In this document: positions 12,692 to 26,337 of the stretch, in pieces
Layout of the letters: every line of letters starts with the position of its first letter
Position numbering within the stretch: the first letter of the stretch is position 1
Assembly: GCA_963513935.1 (NCBI GenBank)
Contig: OY740765.1
Coordinates: 149,383,830 to 149,447,829 of the forward strand
Reading direction: 5' to 3'
From: Aphrophora alni
Taxonomy: Eukaryota; Arthropoda; Insecta; Hemiptera; Aphrophoridae
DNA length: 64,000 nucleotides
The notes under the pieces: generated by a model
What the model was told of the DNA's origin: nothing
The model's input: the letters and a program-made list of their open reading frames with translations, nothing else
Databases searched by the model: none
Made by a program: the position numbers and the translations under genes

Positions 12692-13199
12692 GTGAGTGCC
12701 TACCCCCTTAACTTGCTTTCAATGCCTTTACTAACCCAATCCGCATGCTAAAGTACTTATTTATATTTTACTAACTTAGTTTTAATAAATAATTTTGTCA
12801 GTTTAATAACGTTAATTATATTTTATCAAATTTAATGTCTCGTCTAAATAAAAATAATTATTTTTTTATTATTGGCAGTAATTAAGAAAGGAAGAAATTC
12901 AGTTTGCTATTTAATTTATTTAAGGGGGAAATTATTTAATTCTGACAAAATGCAAACAATTTTATAAAAGTTTTACTCATTAGAAGATCTTCATAAAGTG
13001 AAAAATTTAAGTCAATCTTGTAGTATACTCAATTGGTAAAAGTTGATCCTGAAGAAGATTTTAATTAACTTCATAACAAATATGTTAAATGGATCAAGAC
13101 AATATTTCAATAACTAAAATATCATCTTCAATTTTTACATGTACAAAACTTTGTTTTATTATTTGGTTTAAAGGCAAAAAAAACTTGCAGTTATCATTA

Positions 13200-13510
13200 T
13201 CATAAAAACAAGAAGAAATGGGCAAAAATATAGACCCCTAGCCCTCATAACCTCCAATACCATCAAGTTTGTAAGTACTTGGTCAAGAGAGACCTAATAG
13301 GAAAGATGAAAGAGAGAAGTTTAACACAACACTAGGTGATGATAGATATATCTCAGGATTGCCATACATGTAGATATAAATGAGCCCCTGAGGGCGCCAA
13401 ACTATACGCCACTAAACTAAGAACTAACGAGGTCTTCTCGTTATTTAGTTCCACAAAGTTTGTGGGCAGGTAACAACTGAAAATGATGACTTGGTCATCG
13501 ACACATCATC
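13200..13510 (-). mobile_element. LINE 3'-end fragment
   Basis: This stretch shares the 20-base block TTGGTCAAGAGAGACCTAAT and nearby text (CCTAGCCCTCA, GAGCCCCTGAGGG-like) with 40300-40930, where the same tail follows an RNase H relic on the - strand. It is therefore a truncated copy of that non-LTR element. A hairpin-forming CTGAAAATGATGACTTGGTC motif lies at its right edge (13477 onward). Confidence 0.55.
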
Positions 13511-13635
13511 TTGTTAGTATGTTTGCTTGTAAAAATTAGAGTGTTTCATTAAATATTGATTTTGAATTTTTCATAAGTTTTTCAATATAAAATTAAAATA
13601 AATTCAATCTCTGACAAATAATGTTTATTAACTCA

Positions 13636-13765
13636 GTGCATTTCAACAACAATGTCACCATCTTCAGTGCTGCATGAGTTACAATAATCAAACTATAATT
13701 AACTATTATAGGTAAGTATACTACTGAAGATGGCGACAATGTCGTTGATACATCTTTTTACTTAA
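13636..13765. repeat. Inverted CTGAAGATGG...GTTGAT motif pair
   Basis: TTTCAACAACAATGTCACCA plus TCTTCAG (13641-13667) is inverted at 13724-13750 as CTGAAGATGGCGACAATGTC plus GTTGATA. Each copy can fold on itself (GGCGACA/TGTCGTT). It resembles Penelope-like terminal repeats; no coding part is present. Confidence 0.5.
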
Positions 13766-15667
13766 CAGATGTATTATTTGTGAGAAATTGTATCATGTTT
13801 CATTTTAATTTTGTATTATCTCGTAAGTCAAGCTTGATATTTATTTTATTTTCTCTATATTTTTACTTGGATTAGCCTATGTTGTTTGAAACTGTTATGA
13901 AGTTAATTTTGTCAATAATGAGTGTACAAATTCCACAAGGAATAATAATTAATCCTAGTGAATAATTTAAAAAAATACCTCATGTTAAACTAATACAATG
14001 GCACAGCCATAAGATTGACCTAGGGAGGAGGGGTCAATAAGAAAATATGGAAAAATAAAATGAAAGCAGGGGGGGTCAAGTGCCAGGATTATGCTTCAGG
14101 AAAAATTGTAGGATAAATTTTAAGACAAAATATGGCTTGTATATAAAATATACAAGTTTTCTGTCTATAAAGACTGAAATCCTTCAAAAATATTGTAAAT
14201 CAAGAAAATTAAAACTTTAAAAAATTACAAATTATTTGAAAAAAAAATTATTTGGGGTATTTAGTAGACCAGTTAGTAAATATGCGGGTCTGTTCAAGAA
14301 GAGGACCGCCACTCAAACAGTGGCACCCAGGAGATTTCCTTAGCTAACTTTATACATAATATATGAATACACACTTTATTGTTCTTAATAAGGCCCAATA
14401 TAAATTGATGTCCTTCTAGATGGTGTGAAACAAATCTTCATCCTTTTTGGCGCCACATGAATTCACATAAGTAGGAATCTAAGAAATATACTGGTTCCAC
14501 ATTCTTTATGTTCCTCTTAAAAATACTGTCCTTAATTCAGCCTTTCATAAATAATATCTGTTAGAACATATGAATTTATTCTCTATTCAAATCTAAATTA
14601 ACAAATGATGTTTTATATTTTAACATTTGTATCTTTCAAAATCCAATATTAAATATTTGTATGAAACTATTGTAACCACATCCAATTCTCCCCATGATCA
14701 CAATACCCTACATGTTAATTACAATTAATTAGGAATGTTTAGTGGTTTCACACAGTGTTTTATTTAAAACCCAAAATTGGTTTAAACACATTTCATATAA
14801 TGGCTGTCTTTTTATAGTGGATTTGTTTTGTCTATGCCTCTGACAATCATTTCGATTCTAGGAATCAGAACACCCTGTTAACAATAGTACCAACATGTAT
14901 TCCAATCTAGAAAACATCAGCTTATTTACCAGTGTCAGTTAGATGTTGCCTATTATTGTATTATTTGATTTAGAAATATTATTATTAACAATAACATCTT
15001 ACTTTTTTTCTCTCCATCATATCTGCAATTAGTTTAAATGTATTAAAAACAGAATGTTTCTATGACATAATAAAATATTTTTGGTTGAGCTAGTATAGTT
15101 GCATTTAAAAGTCTCCCTTTTAAACATCAGTAACTGATTGAGAAAATTTGTGCACATGTAAGTTGCCTAAAGTGCACTAGGAAGTATAAAAAACCAGAAG
15201 TTATAAATTATATATTACTATTTTTGTTTTTAATGAACAGTTTACAAATAATTCACTTTCTCTCTTCAAAAAATCACAAAAACTGATATATCCATTCAAA
15301 TTCCATCTATTTTTTTTTCTACATAATAATATGTTCTGTAATTAGTAGGTCTGATAATTATTCATGTTTAAACCAATGTTTTAAGGTACTTTAATACTTG
15401 GTAGAGTATTCTAACGGGCATAAAGTAATCTTTAAAAAATCCACATACATTTGAAATTTCCAGAACAATATTTTCCCAGCAACCATAATGTATGAATAAT
15501 ATAACACCTTTTCTGCTAAATTTTACAAAAATTATGGCTACTAGAGCACATTTTTTATATTTTATTAGTTTATGCATTTTCATTCTTGTTTTTTAACGAA
15601 ACACTCTCTTGTTAAAAAATAAATCTAGGCATCAAAATGAGCTATTTTGTGGCATTATAGCACCCTA
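13766..15667. other. Intron, nothing recognised
   Basis: AT-rich sequence. A G-rich block (CAGGGGGGGTCAAG near 14067) and a GC-richer block at 14280-14335 may be repeat remnants, but I cannot assign them. No exon is supported. Confidence 0.45.
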
Positions 15668-18008
15668 AAAAGTGTCCCAGGAGGAGACTGACATATTTCA
15701 CAGGTATACTCCTTGGACCAAAATAATTAAAAAGTTGATATAAACATCGGACCGAAAATACTTCGTCTTCAAATATTCCGCCATTTTGTATTTTTTTTTA
15801 TTAATTTTTTTTTTAACATAACTTTTGAATTAGATTATATATTTAGTTGATATTTTGCATATACATTTATTATGTTACGTTTTATATTCTCAAAATGGCA
15901 GCTGTTACAAATTTGTAACATTGAATAATTCAAAAAATGTTATCTTTACAAAAAATTACAAGAGACAAATTATTTTCCTTTTTTTAATGACAAACATAAT
16001 ATTCTTTTTATTTAGCTTCAAGGATAACCAAGTCATTGACAAAAAACCTAAAACAACCTAATATTAAATTTAGTTTTTAATTATAATAATTATAAATACT
16101 ACTGAGCAGTATTTTATTGTTCAGAATTTAATTCTTAGAAAATTTATTGTAAATAAGGCCAGTAAGAAACAAATTAACATTTTAAAAAATCAAATTTTAT
16201 TGAAGAAGAAACTGAACAAATATTTTTAGACATTATTAGAAATTCAAATCAAAAACATAACATATTGAAAAGTACTAATATTTCAATTTAATTTTTTTAC
16301 CTTAAAGATACTGTTAAAAATATTCTCCTCGATAGTTTATGCAAAATCTAGAGCAACCTATATCATCAAAGGAAGGTTTTACAATAGTGTCACAGACGTT
16401 CCTAATGTAGCCAAATGTATTTTATATTCTGTTCATTATTTCTTCTTTGTAATTAGCTTTATCTTGGTGAACAAGTTCCTTTGGATAACTCCAAAGATAA
16501 TAGTCTAGCAGATTTAAACTGGGGGAGCTTGGGCGCCAATAATTGGTCAACCTTGACCAATTCATCTGCCTGGAAAACTTAAGTTTAAATGCTGTTTAGC
16601 TTCTTGTAAATAATGTGGTGGTGCACTGTCATGATAGAATAACACTTGCTGCCTTTATTCAAGAAGTATATCTTCTAGCAGAATTGTCAATTGATTTTGT
16701 AAAAATCTTTGTTCACAATACCAGAAAAGCAATTTTGAAAATAAATAAATGGTTCAATTTAACTGGCCCCACCAAACATTTAACGAAAACGGGCTGAAAT
16801 TTGACTCTTATTGGATTTTTACATTTCTTTTAAATATAAAGGCATCAGTGAATAAAATGTGATTAATGGTATTTAGATTTTCTTGTACCCATCGACAAAA
16901 ATTTAATTTAACTCATTGTCACCGGGTTGCAGATTTTAAATAGTTTGCAAATAATAAGGATACAAATTTTAATTCTTCAGTGTTGTTCAGACAGATAGGC
17001 ATGTATGAGTTCGATTTGATGCCTATGCGATTGAAAATTTATGTGGTGCTAAGTTGAGGACTGGACAGTATCATTTGAATAATATTTTCTTGTTCAGGTA
17101 CAAGCTGTTCTACAAGACATTCAATGGAACAAGCAACCATTGTAAAGACCCATTAGTTCATCAACAATTAAAAAGGAAGGAAAATGTTTTGTGATGAGGA
17201 AAATCTTCTGTTAGGAAATCTTCGTTTTTATTCTCATTTTGCAGCCCGGGTATTTTCATTACTAAAACCGTAAACAAAAATAATATCTATCTGCATATTC
17301 ATGATTTGAAAATTTGAATGGCATGTCAAACTTTTTTTTTTTTAACTGGAATAAAAAACATAAATTTTAATTCAAATTTTGTTTCTGAATAGTAGGCCTA
17401 CATTATTGCCAAACTATATGTTTTCTATAAATTTAAAACAATTTAGTTAACACAGTATAGAATTCTCGAAATTCTTTTTAGGGCCACATTTAAATTTTTG
17501 ATAAAATCTAGGAAATGGATTTGATTATGATTTTTTTTTTAATTACAGAATTCAAAATAAATTTGGTTTTAGGCTAATATAGGTGTAGACAACTACCAAG
17601 AAATTGTGTTACTGGTTTTTTGTTGATAACTCTATTATCTTTTAAGCTAAGTAATAATTTTTTTAAATTTTGTTATTAAAAAAGAAAAATATTTTACCCC
17701 TTGTAATTTTTTTGTAAACTTAATAGTTTTCGAGTTATTCAAAATTTTTAATGGTTGCCATTTTGAACTCTAGAAAATAAGGTTTTTGATTTTTGTATAC
17801 TTTAAAAAGTTGCATTTCTTATAAATATGTATGCCAAATTTGAACTCAATATGTCCCAAAGTTACAATGTTTCAAAAAAGTATACAAAATGACGGATTGT
17901 TTGGAAACGAAGTGTTTTCCAACTTATGTTCATATGAACTTGTTTTCATTATTTTGGTCTAAAGAATACACTTGTGAAGTAATGTCAATTTCCTCCTGGG
18001 ATATCTTA
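15668..18008 (-). mobile_element. Tc1/mariner-superfamily transposon with long inverted repeats
   Basis: The element is about 2.34 kb with TA on both sides (15666-15667 and 18009-18010). The left end reads AAAAGTGTCCCAGGAGGA and the right end inverts to TAAGATATCCCAGGAGGA. Similarity of the inverted repeats extends about 230 bases inward, including CCAAAATAAT, CATTTTGTAT and TCAAAATGGCA in both. A transposase relic lies inside on the - strand. Confidence 0.75.
16290..17280 (-). pseudogene. Decayed Tc1/mariner-type transposase
   Basis: On the - strand the C-terminal catalytic part is readable: TNYWRPSSPSLNLLDYYLWS then YPKELVHQDKANYKEE (about 16450-16560). This corresponds to the SPDL-x-PLD-x-LWG block with the third catalytic Asp of the superfamily. 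A later piece, CSRFCINYRG, is the protein end. The upstream portion (towards 17270) carries stops and frameshifts, so the gene is dead. It sits inside the inverted repeats at 15668-18008. Confidence 0.7.
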
Positions 18009-19581
18009 TATTATTATTTCTTTCAGTAATAGATATATGCTTAAACTAAAATTATACTTTATTCAAATTATAAACATTACATAACACTGCCGTCAGTGAA
18101 ATATACACACCTGGAAAAAATGATTAAGTGTCCTTGAGCCCAGGTTGTAGAGAGCATTAATCAAAAAAACAACAAAATTTGTTTTAATAAACAAACTAAC
18201 AATTAAGCAAATAAAGCACAGCTGTGACTAACTCAACTAAATATACACTTAAAAATCAAAACACACAACAAATAGCCTATCTAAGATATTACTTTAAAAA
18301 TATTATATAATATTATGAAGCAATTGAAAAAAGACAAAATTTATTTTGTAATTTAAAATATTGTAAAAAGTGTTTGGCGAAAAAAGACAAAAATTTAATT
18401 TGTAATTTAAAATGTGAAAATGTGTGGTTTCTATTTCTGCTGGAATAGAGTTGAACAGTGTAAGAGTTAAAAATCAAATGACTCTATATAATACACTAGC
18501 AGTCATATCAATTTACTACCAAATTTTTCAAGTTAACAAACAATTTGTACAACCAAGACTATATTTCAAATTTGAATAAAATCAGTTAAAACTTTGACGT
18601 TTAGAGCATTTAATACAGAGATATTTAATCGCATGACCAAAAAATTCTTTCCTTTAAATTTTGAATGTCTGAATAAAAAAAAAGAAAGAAAAAAGATACA
18701 TTTGGGGAAAGTTTATAGGGCTACAGAAACTATAATTTTGTATTCGGGACAATATGGCTCTAACCCCAAATTAAGTTTTTGGAGTTACTCCAAAATTTTA
18801 AATACTAACGACCATATGTGATACATGATTTTAAAGGTAACAACTATTAGATAAAAACTGTGAAAACTTGAGATTTTATGTTACCAATACATAAAATTAC
18901 AGCCAATAGAATTATAAAATGAAGCTATGTATCACTATTTCTTATTTATGCTTAAATAGAGAGCTTAATTAGAGAGAAATCAACAATGTAGTTTTTTGCC
19001 CATAGTGATATAACGATTTCGGGGGCTCAAAATAAATTTTAGGAAAATATGTTTCATTCCTCATTGATGAGCTCATTTATCACGCTTATTTGCATGAGCC
19101 CTGACAGTATATATCTAGGAGGACAACATTATTATGATAAACATTATCTGTTATTGTTCTTCTTTTTCTTTTTAATTCACTAGTTTAAAATTTTGTGGGG
19201 CAATAATTTTGAAAAACTTGGTTTATATAGAGAGTTGTGTACCACAGACTTTTAAAAATCGTTGTTTATTTTAATATTATATCATATGTTACGTTTATAA
19301 ATAAATATTAAGCTTGAATTGAGTTAGAGTTTTATTCTATCACATGTTATGTAATAGGTGATGTATTTTACACTTACTTGTATTCTATTTGGATGGCTTC
19401 TTTCATAATAACAAAATATTAAAATTAATGCATGCAGTGTTTATGTAAATAATTATTTATACAAATAAGTTTGCAGTATTTTGTAACTCTGATATGTTGT
19501 CATTTTAAAACTTTTTTTTCATAAATGGTCGCATTTTTTATTTGTTGATACTATAAATTAAATTTTTACTATAGTCTAGAA
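18009..19581. other. Intron, nothing recognised
   Basis: AT-rich DNA with short open frames only (for example 18594-18821) that lack any recognisable motif. Confidence 0.5.
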
Positions 19582-21535
19582 CAGGGCTGTCCAACTTCGA
19601 GTGGCCTAAGGGCCGCTATAAATAAAATAGCTGTTGTAAGGCCCGCACCATAAAATACTTAATACTCAACTTTATCAGCGATTTGTAATAGGTACAATAA
19701 CACGGTTGTTTGTTTAATCTTTTTATTTATTAAAAAAAATATATATATACAACAAAATTAGTGGAAAGTTTGGGGATGATGGTTTTCACTAACCAGTCTA
19801 TCAATATTATATACATTAATATTTGTTGTTGAGAAAATGAAACAACTAAGTAAGTGACTTATCAGACAGGGAACACTTATATTTTGACTTTATAAATATG
19901 TTGGAAAAGCTGCTTTTGCAAAGATACGTAGTTCCCAGCATTTGAGCCCATTATAAGGCCTAAGTTTTGCAAGATGGGGTAAAGTTCTCCTGAGAGTAAC
20001 TTAAAAAAGTCCATTCCTATTTAGGTTCTTCCCAGGTAAAAAGAATCTGACTGCAAATCACACAATTCCAGTTGGAGGTCTGCTCTGCTTTTGTAATTAA
20101 CAAAAATAGTAAACGGCTGAGTAAAAACTGAAATTTCTCCTTCGATTTTTTTAAAGTCGCTAAACCGGTTTTCGAATTCTTCTATAACTGTGTCAATGTA
20201 TTTTATATGAGTTAAATATGAAACTTCCTCAAAATCCTTCATTTCATCAAAGAGCTCTTTACAACTTGGAAAAAATTAAAACTCATGTTTTTCTAGTGAA
20301 GATTTGAAAAACTTAATTTTATTTTTAAATTTTTTATGTGGCCAAATAAATTTGGCAATATTCTGATGCTTTCTTTATAGCTTCAAATTCAATTGGTTAA
20401 GGTGGGATGTCAGGTCTGTTATAATTACCCACTCTTATAATATTAGTTACTTTAACAACCACTATCATGATATTCATTTGACCTAAGGACTTTCCACATA
20501 GGGTCTCTTGGTGAACAATGCAGTGTATCACAGGAAGTTGATATTGTTTTATTTTAAGACTTCTGCAAATCCAATTTCAGTTCCTATCATAGGTCTGGCT
20601 CCATCAGTGACAATACAGGAATATTTATCGAATCCCTCATAGTCTGATACCACCTTATTTACAGCTTCAAAAATATCCGAACCCTTGGTTGTACCATGAA
20701 GAGAAATAGGGTCAAGCAACTCCTCTGCTAAACTGAAGTCCTTGTGAATACTTCAAACAAGAATTACAAATTGGCTAATGTCGGATAGGTCAGTGCTTTC
20801 GTCCAGGCAGAGTGAAGAATATTTACTTTTTCCAATTGCGTCATACAATTTTTTCGATACATATTGATTAATGTGGTCTACAAGTCTTGCAATCGTTTGA
20901 TGGGACACTAAGACAATTTCAAATATTATGGCAATTTTTGTTTTATTGAATGTTTTGCCATTTTGATTGTACAATTCGTATAAAGCACTCCATCACTAAA
21001 AGGTTTTTTCGCTTTGACAATTTCCAGCGCTACTTCGTATACTGTACTCCAAAGCAGGAATACTGCATTTGTTATCAATGTCAGACTTTTTGAAAAAATG
21101 TGTTTGTTATTTTAGATTTTCTTATATTCGTAGTAATAGCATTTCTAGATTCATCTGTATACTGGTGAAACATTTTCTCATGTAACATAGTATAATGTTG
21201 TTTCATATTATATTCTTTAGGAATTGATATTACCTACATACAAATAATGCACTGAAGTTTATTTTTGTTGCTTTTCATTAAATAGTCTGATTCTCAACAG
21301 TCATTATAAATTCAATGTTTGTCTGTTATTTTTCTTTTCTGCGAAGACATATTTCACTTAAAAAAGTTAAATTGAGTTGCTTCGTATCATACACAGAACT
21401 AAATTACTGCAATTATAAATAAATAAACACTTGACTTACACGTAACAATAAACTTCGCGAGCCGTATTTAATGTTATTTTGTTAACAAGTCTTTATTTCA
21501 CACTATTATCTATTAACTTTGCCCATCCCGCTTGA
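19582..21535 (-). mobile_element. hAT-type transposon relic
   Basis: The left end CAGGGCTGTCCAACTT (19582) is a typical hAT terminus. A loose inverted match, AACTTTGCCCATCCCGCTTG, ends near 21535. No matching 8-bp target duplication was found, so the right boundary is uncertain. The interior is a hAT transposase relic on the - strand. Confidence 0.6.
19855..21060 (-). pseudogene. hAT-family transposase pseudogene
   Basis: This is a cut-and-paste transposase of the hAT superfamily, in the group related to ZBED5/SCAND3 and GTF2IRD2-like domesticated proteins. Readable pieces on the - strand, in order, are SKYSSLCLDESTDLSDISQF (about 20780-20840; first catalytic Asp block), ELLDPISLHGTTKGSDIFEA (about 20660-20720), CIVTDGARPMIG (about 20595-20630) and, towards the C-terminus, FENRFSDFKKIEGEI with LQLELCDLQSDSF (about 20045-20175). 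Stops and frameshifts separate these blocks. The N-terminal BED-finger part is not recognisable. Confidence 0.75.
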
Positions 21536-21639
21536 CTCAACGTTGTTATATACGTGGGCATGGCTAATTGAATGTTCGAGAGCGATTCAGCGAGAATGTT
21601 TCAGTAACTTCGTTGTGGCATTGTATCCATGGCAATTTA

Positions 21640-21775
21640 TTTCATTGTTGGTGTAGGAATGACTCGTTACGTATATTTTTGTTTTTTAGCCATATTTCGA
21701 TATTTTTATATTATATTATTTCATCGTTAGTGTAGGAATGACTTGGTTATGTATATTTATATTTTTTAGCTATTG
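21640..21775. repeat. Two-copy tandem repeat, about 79-bp period
   Basis: TTTCATTGTTGGTGTAGGAA (21640) recurs as TTTCATCGTTAGTGTAGGAA (21719), and the next 30 bases of each copy also match. Confidence 0.6.
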
Positions 21776-22968
21776 TAATAATTTAAATATTTAGTAGAGA
21801 AAAAATATTACACTTATTAAAAGAATTTTTTTTTATTTTACTTTAGATGAATTTACCATTACTTGTTGAGCGCCATTTTGTGATAAAAACACAAACACTT
21901 ATTAAATTTACTCTTTTTTACCTTGAGTTGTGAATTATGGGAAAATGTACTTGATATGCAAATTGATCATGAAAACTTCTGAAATAAAACATACATTTAC
22001 TAAAAAGTTCTAATTATATTTTAACATACAAAATCTAGGCAAGCCATTTTGCTTAACTTTCTCTGAAATATGTACAGTGAATGACTAATTAGACATTAGT
22101 TTCATAAAAATTATATATTAGTTCTTGTTACAAGTATTCACAATATTAAATTCAAAATTAAATGTTCAAATAGTTCATGTTACAAGTAGTCTTTACGATC
22201 AAATTCAAATTAAAAGTTCAAACAATTCAGTTAGCTATTATTAACCAATGTCTTTCATTACATTACGATGCCATAGTTTGAACTGATTGTCTCTACATTT
22301 TTAAGACATTAATTACCAATTATAATGTTCTATTACGCTATACCAAGGCGTAACTTTGCACTAAATTTAGTTTTAGATACAAAGTTAAATAAAAGTATCA
22401 AAACATGGAATATACACTGATCGTTGCACTAGATCTTCAGGCAAACAGCCTTACTGTTAATCTCACCGTCTACATGACGCTCTGTTCAATAATGTAATAA
22501 TAGCGAGAGACTCGTTGTTCTTCCTAGAACCGCTTGTGCATTCCCCCACTACTTCTTTCTACCTTTTGATTGGTCTATAGTGCGCAGTCCATTTATGACA
22601 ACTTCATTCAAAATCACTTCGCAAAATAACTGTCTCTCAATTCCATTAAACATACCAATTTAGTTAATTTTGTTATAATTATGGAATTCTAAACTAATAT
22701 AATTTTTTATAAATTTTCTAAATAACACACATACTTTGTTCTATAAGTTTAACCTTTCTGAAATCCTGTCTGTCTGTCTGCATTCAACTTTTTACTATCG
22801 TTCTTTGAACGCAAATAATCCATGCAATAAAACCTTTTACAATTTTATTACATTTATGGATTACTCACATTACTTGTAATTAATTTCATTACTCTCAATG
22901 AAATGTATCTTAACATAAAGATATCAAAATTGTGAACATTACAGAACCTTCTAGATGTAATATATGTT
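21776..22968. other. Intron, nothing recognised
   Basis: AT-rich. A GC-richer block at about 22430-22600 may be an old repeat but shows no ends or coding content. Confidence 0.4.
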
Positions 22969-24467
22969 TTAACCCTTGACGTGGCGAACAACCTGCTGGC
23001 GGGTTGGTATGAGACATATGGTTATAGTTCACTGACTCTAAAACACGTATTTTGCAATTCAACATTACGTCCACTTAGAATTGTCCTATCGCAATAAATA
23101 AAATACCGTTGGAAAAGTAATGTTCCGTAGATGCAGAATCATGCAAAAAAAAATACCACAAAAGTTATAAATAATATTCCAAAAATTGGTGAAGTTCGCA
23201 TATTTTTGATGAGTAAAATCGTAAATTTCAACTCTGCAGTTTTTAGTAAATGCGACGGCATTTTTCCCCATATGATTACAAATCTATTTATCTGTCAAAT
23301 AAGTCGACCAAAACACTGTTCTATAGATCACATGTTTCTCTTTCTAACCGTAGATAACAAATTTTTCTGCGACTCATAGATCGAGAGATATTTCTATTAG
23401 ACGATAGTAGAAACTTGACAGCACGAAATTCAATTGGCATTCGGTGCATTTTACGAAATGACATAATCCATTTTTCTATTGATATTTTGTATTCGTTCTT
23501 TATAATAAGTTGTAGAGGAAATTTCATTCTACAAGTTGGTACCACTTGACATACCGTACAGTTATTTTCAGTTGCTCTTTTTCAAGACGAAACATTGGCT
23601 ATCTTACACGATGCCGTGAAATAAAATACATGCAAAAGGGCGTGGCATTTGTGTAATATTTTTATTATTTCTGTTATTTTGAAGGTTTGTGTATACAAAT
23701 TGTATATAAATTGTGTATACAAGTTACAATATATGTGTTTTTATTTCTAAAGTTTATGTTTTTGAGTGAATTTCTAGTTTGTGAATGGTTTATATTTGGG
23801 ATACCGTAAGAGGTATTTTGTAAATTTAGGTTATAAGCAAATTTTCTTATATTGAGTGTTTTATTTGATTATACAAGTGAATGTGTGTGTTATTCTTTGT
23901 AAAGTATATTGTTTTAGTGAAATCTAATGATTTTGTCTTAGGCCTAGCTTTAGAAAGTTACTAATTACGCCTAAATTGTCGAGGTGTCGTGTCAAACCTA
24001 ACCTCACTCGTCAGAGTATCACTTTTTAGGGGAAATCGTTATTTTTATTTTGAAAATGTAACAAATTATTATTTTTTTCCCCTAAATATATTCACAAATA
24101 TATTACAAATCTCTAGTAATCGATGAAATAATTCCGAAAAATCTATTAGTATGGTGTACATAACGATATCTGTGAAATTATTCTCTCCGGTACTCTCAGA
24201 TTTTTTGGTATTTGACCAAAAAACTCCAAATATTTCACATCTAACATTTTTTTCACTACACACCTTAATTCTATGCACCTTTCTGAATATAATGATATAT
24301 AGAACTTTTGTATAAAATATATATTACTATTTTTGGTAAATTTTTGAAAAACAAATGACTAATTTACAATTTTCTATAAAATATTTTTAAAAACAATATA
24401 TTTTATTAATTTTTAAACAAACGAAGAATTTTAAAAACAAATTAACATCTGCCAGATGGCGGGTTAA
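22969..24467. mobile_element. Candidate non-autonomous piggyBac-like element
   Basis: TTAA (22969-22972) followed by CCCTTGACG on the left, and GGCGGG followed by TTAA (24464-24467) on the right, fit piggyBac target-site and CCC-end rules. CTGCTGGCGGGTTGGTATGA with AGAC near the left end, and CTGCCAGATGGCGGGTT near the right end, resemble piggyBac subterminal repeats. No transposase can be recognised in the 1.49 kb between; the small open frames have no family motif. Confidence 0.5.
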
Positions 24468-24992
24468 GAATTAAAGCATGTAGTGCATCTAAAAAAAAAA
24501 AAAAATTCATCCATTTTGTTTTAACAATCCTAATTTCATTTTTTCCTTATTTAACAATTTCAAAAATATAAAAACTTTCTTTCTAATTTCCATACAGAAA
24601 TAATCAAATTTCAGGGCAAGAGTGTTTGTTACCCCTTTCTTGAATGACTTTACCCTTTAGCTTATTGAGAGTCTTACAATATTTACAAACTTTACAACTA
24701 TAATAGTTACTTATTCACAGTATTTACTGTAAGTAATCTCCCTTAATAATAACATTTCTTTAAATTTGAACTATTCTAAGTTCATGTCGTACAAAAAGCA
24801 GAAATTATTGTAAAACAAAACATAACGTCCAATTTCCTAACCTAATTATCTTATGAATTATTTCAAAAATCAAAACGCAAGTGAAATAACCATGAAAATT
24901 TTTCTGTCAAAAGTGATCTGGCCCAGTATTTGGTCTAAGTCCCTAAACTATTTCTTTTACATAATAATAATTCAGATTATCATATATAACAT
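24468..24992. other. Intron, nothing recognised
   Basis: AT-rich intron with an A-run at 24493-24505. Confidence 0.5.
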
Positions 24993-25182
24993 CATGGTCG
25001 TACCCAGCGAGGGGCAGGGGGGCAGCTGCCCCCCCCTGGAAGCAAAAAAATAAATCTTTATTATACATTTTGTTGCTGGAATTTAATACAATTCTTGAAA
25101 TAACTATTTTAATAATCAATTGTATATTGAATGACCCCATGGCTTGCCCCCCCCCCTGGTTTTGCTCCTGGGTACGCCCTTG
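24993..25182. mobile_element. 190-bp hAT-type MITE with 8-bp target duplication
   Basis: The direct repeat TATAACAT flanks the element exactly (24985-24992 and 25183-25190). The ends are CATGGTCGTACCCAG and, inverted, CAAGGGCGTACCCAG. Runs of C and G just inside each end are typical of this kind of MITE. An 8-bp duplication fits the hAT superfamily. The perfect duplication suggests a fairly recent insertion. Confidence 0.85.
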
Positions 25183-25190
25183 TATAACAT

Positions 25191-26337
25191 TAACTTATAC
25201 TATGAAGGTTTATGACACCTACAAACATAAATCACCACTTTCATCATTTGTTCAAACTTGGTGACAAAGTGTTGGTAGCAACTTAGATATTTTGGTAGGT
25301 CATCTATAAACCCAAAATTACCAAAGAATTGCACAACATTTTAGGTTCATCGACATACTGTGTTCTTCTTTGGCTACAACCCTGCCTTCAGGAATGAGTT
25401 TAAACTCAATATGTAACATTTTTCTTAAACTGAACATTCTCAATATTGTTTGTCAATCCTATTAGTTTCATAATACATTGAAAACCAACGTTTGCATCTT
25501 TTTATTTATTTTCAATGCCTTATTACATTGCATTGTAGAAAATTATTCTCTATTTTCTATTGCATCTCTTTAACCATTTGTATTATTTATTATTCTGGAT
25601 AAAAATTTGAAAGCTTATGATCTGAAGTTTCAATTTTGCCTATAACTTTGACAGTTTCACAGTACACATTTAACTCTCTCAGGACAGGATCATAAATGTT
25701 GCTGCAATAGATTTTTTTTTTTTAATGTAAATACTACCAAACAGATATTCTAGAGCCTCTTGATTAAAATAGTTTTCTTAAAATAGGATATTCTTCATCC
25801 TTAGAATCATGTCCTTGTATACTCACACAATCTCTCTACTCTAAATTTTTAAAAAATATCAGTAAATACACTTTTCATTAAATTAAACACTTTATTCATA
25901 TTGTTTAAAAAGTCACTTTTGACAAGTGAATGTAACAAGCAACTGGCTTTTGTGAAACAAACCACCACTCAAAATTAGAAAGACAACTTGTCACTAGTAA
26001 TATTATTTACTTTGTAAAACAGACATCCTTGACTAGTTTGTCACTAAAATTGTTTGTCAATAATTGTTATTTTATGAAAAACGCTTCTCACTACCAAAAT
26101 GGACAAAAATATGACATATGATGTTGACAAATCTAAGCCAAAGTTTGAATGATAGTCTTAAAGAGGTGCATATTTTATAGTCTTTGGTGTAGATTTGTAT
26201 AAAGGTAACAGCAATAGCTTCCAATTAAAATTAGCTAATACATTTATAAATAAAGGCATTAATTTTATATTGTATATGTTTTAAATATTAAATACTATTT
26301 AGTTTATAGAATAACTGACTTTTTACATTGTTTTCAG
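25191..26337. other. Intron up to the cysteine-rich exon
   Basis: No features apart from the acceptor tract TTTTTACATTGTTTTCAG (26320-26337). Confidence 0.6.
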
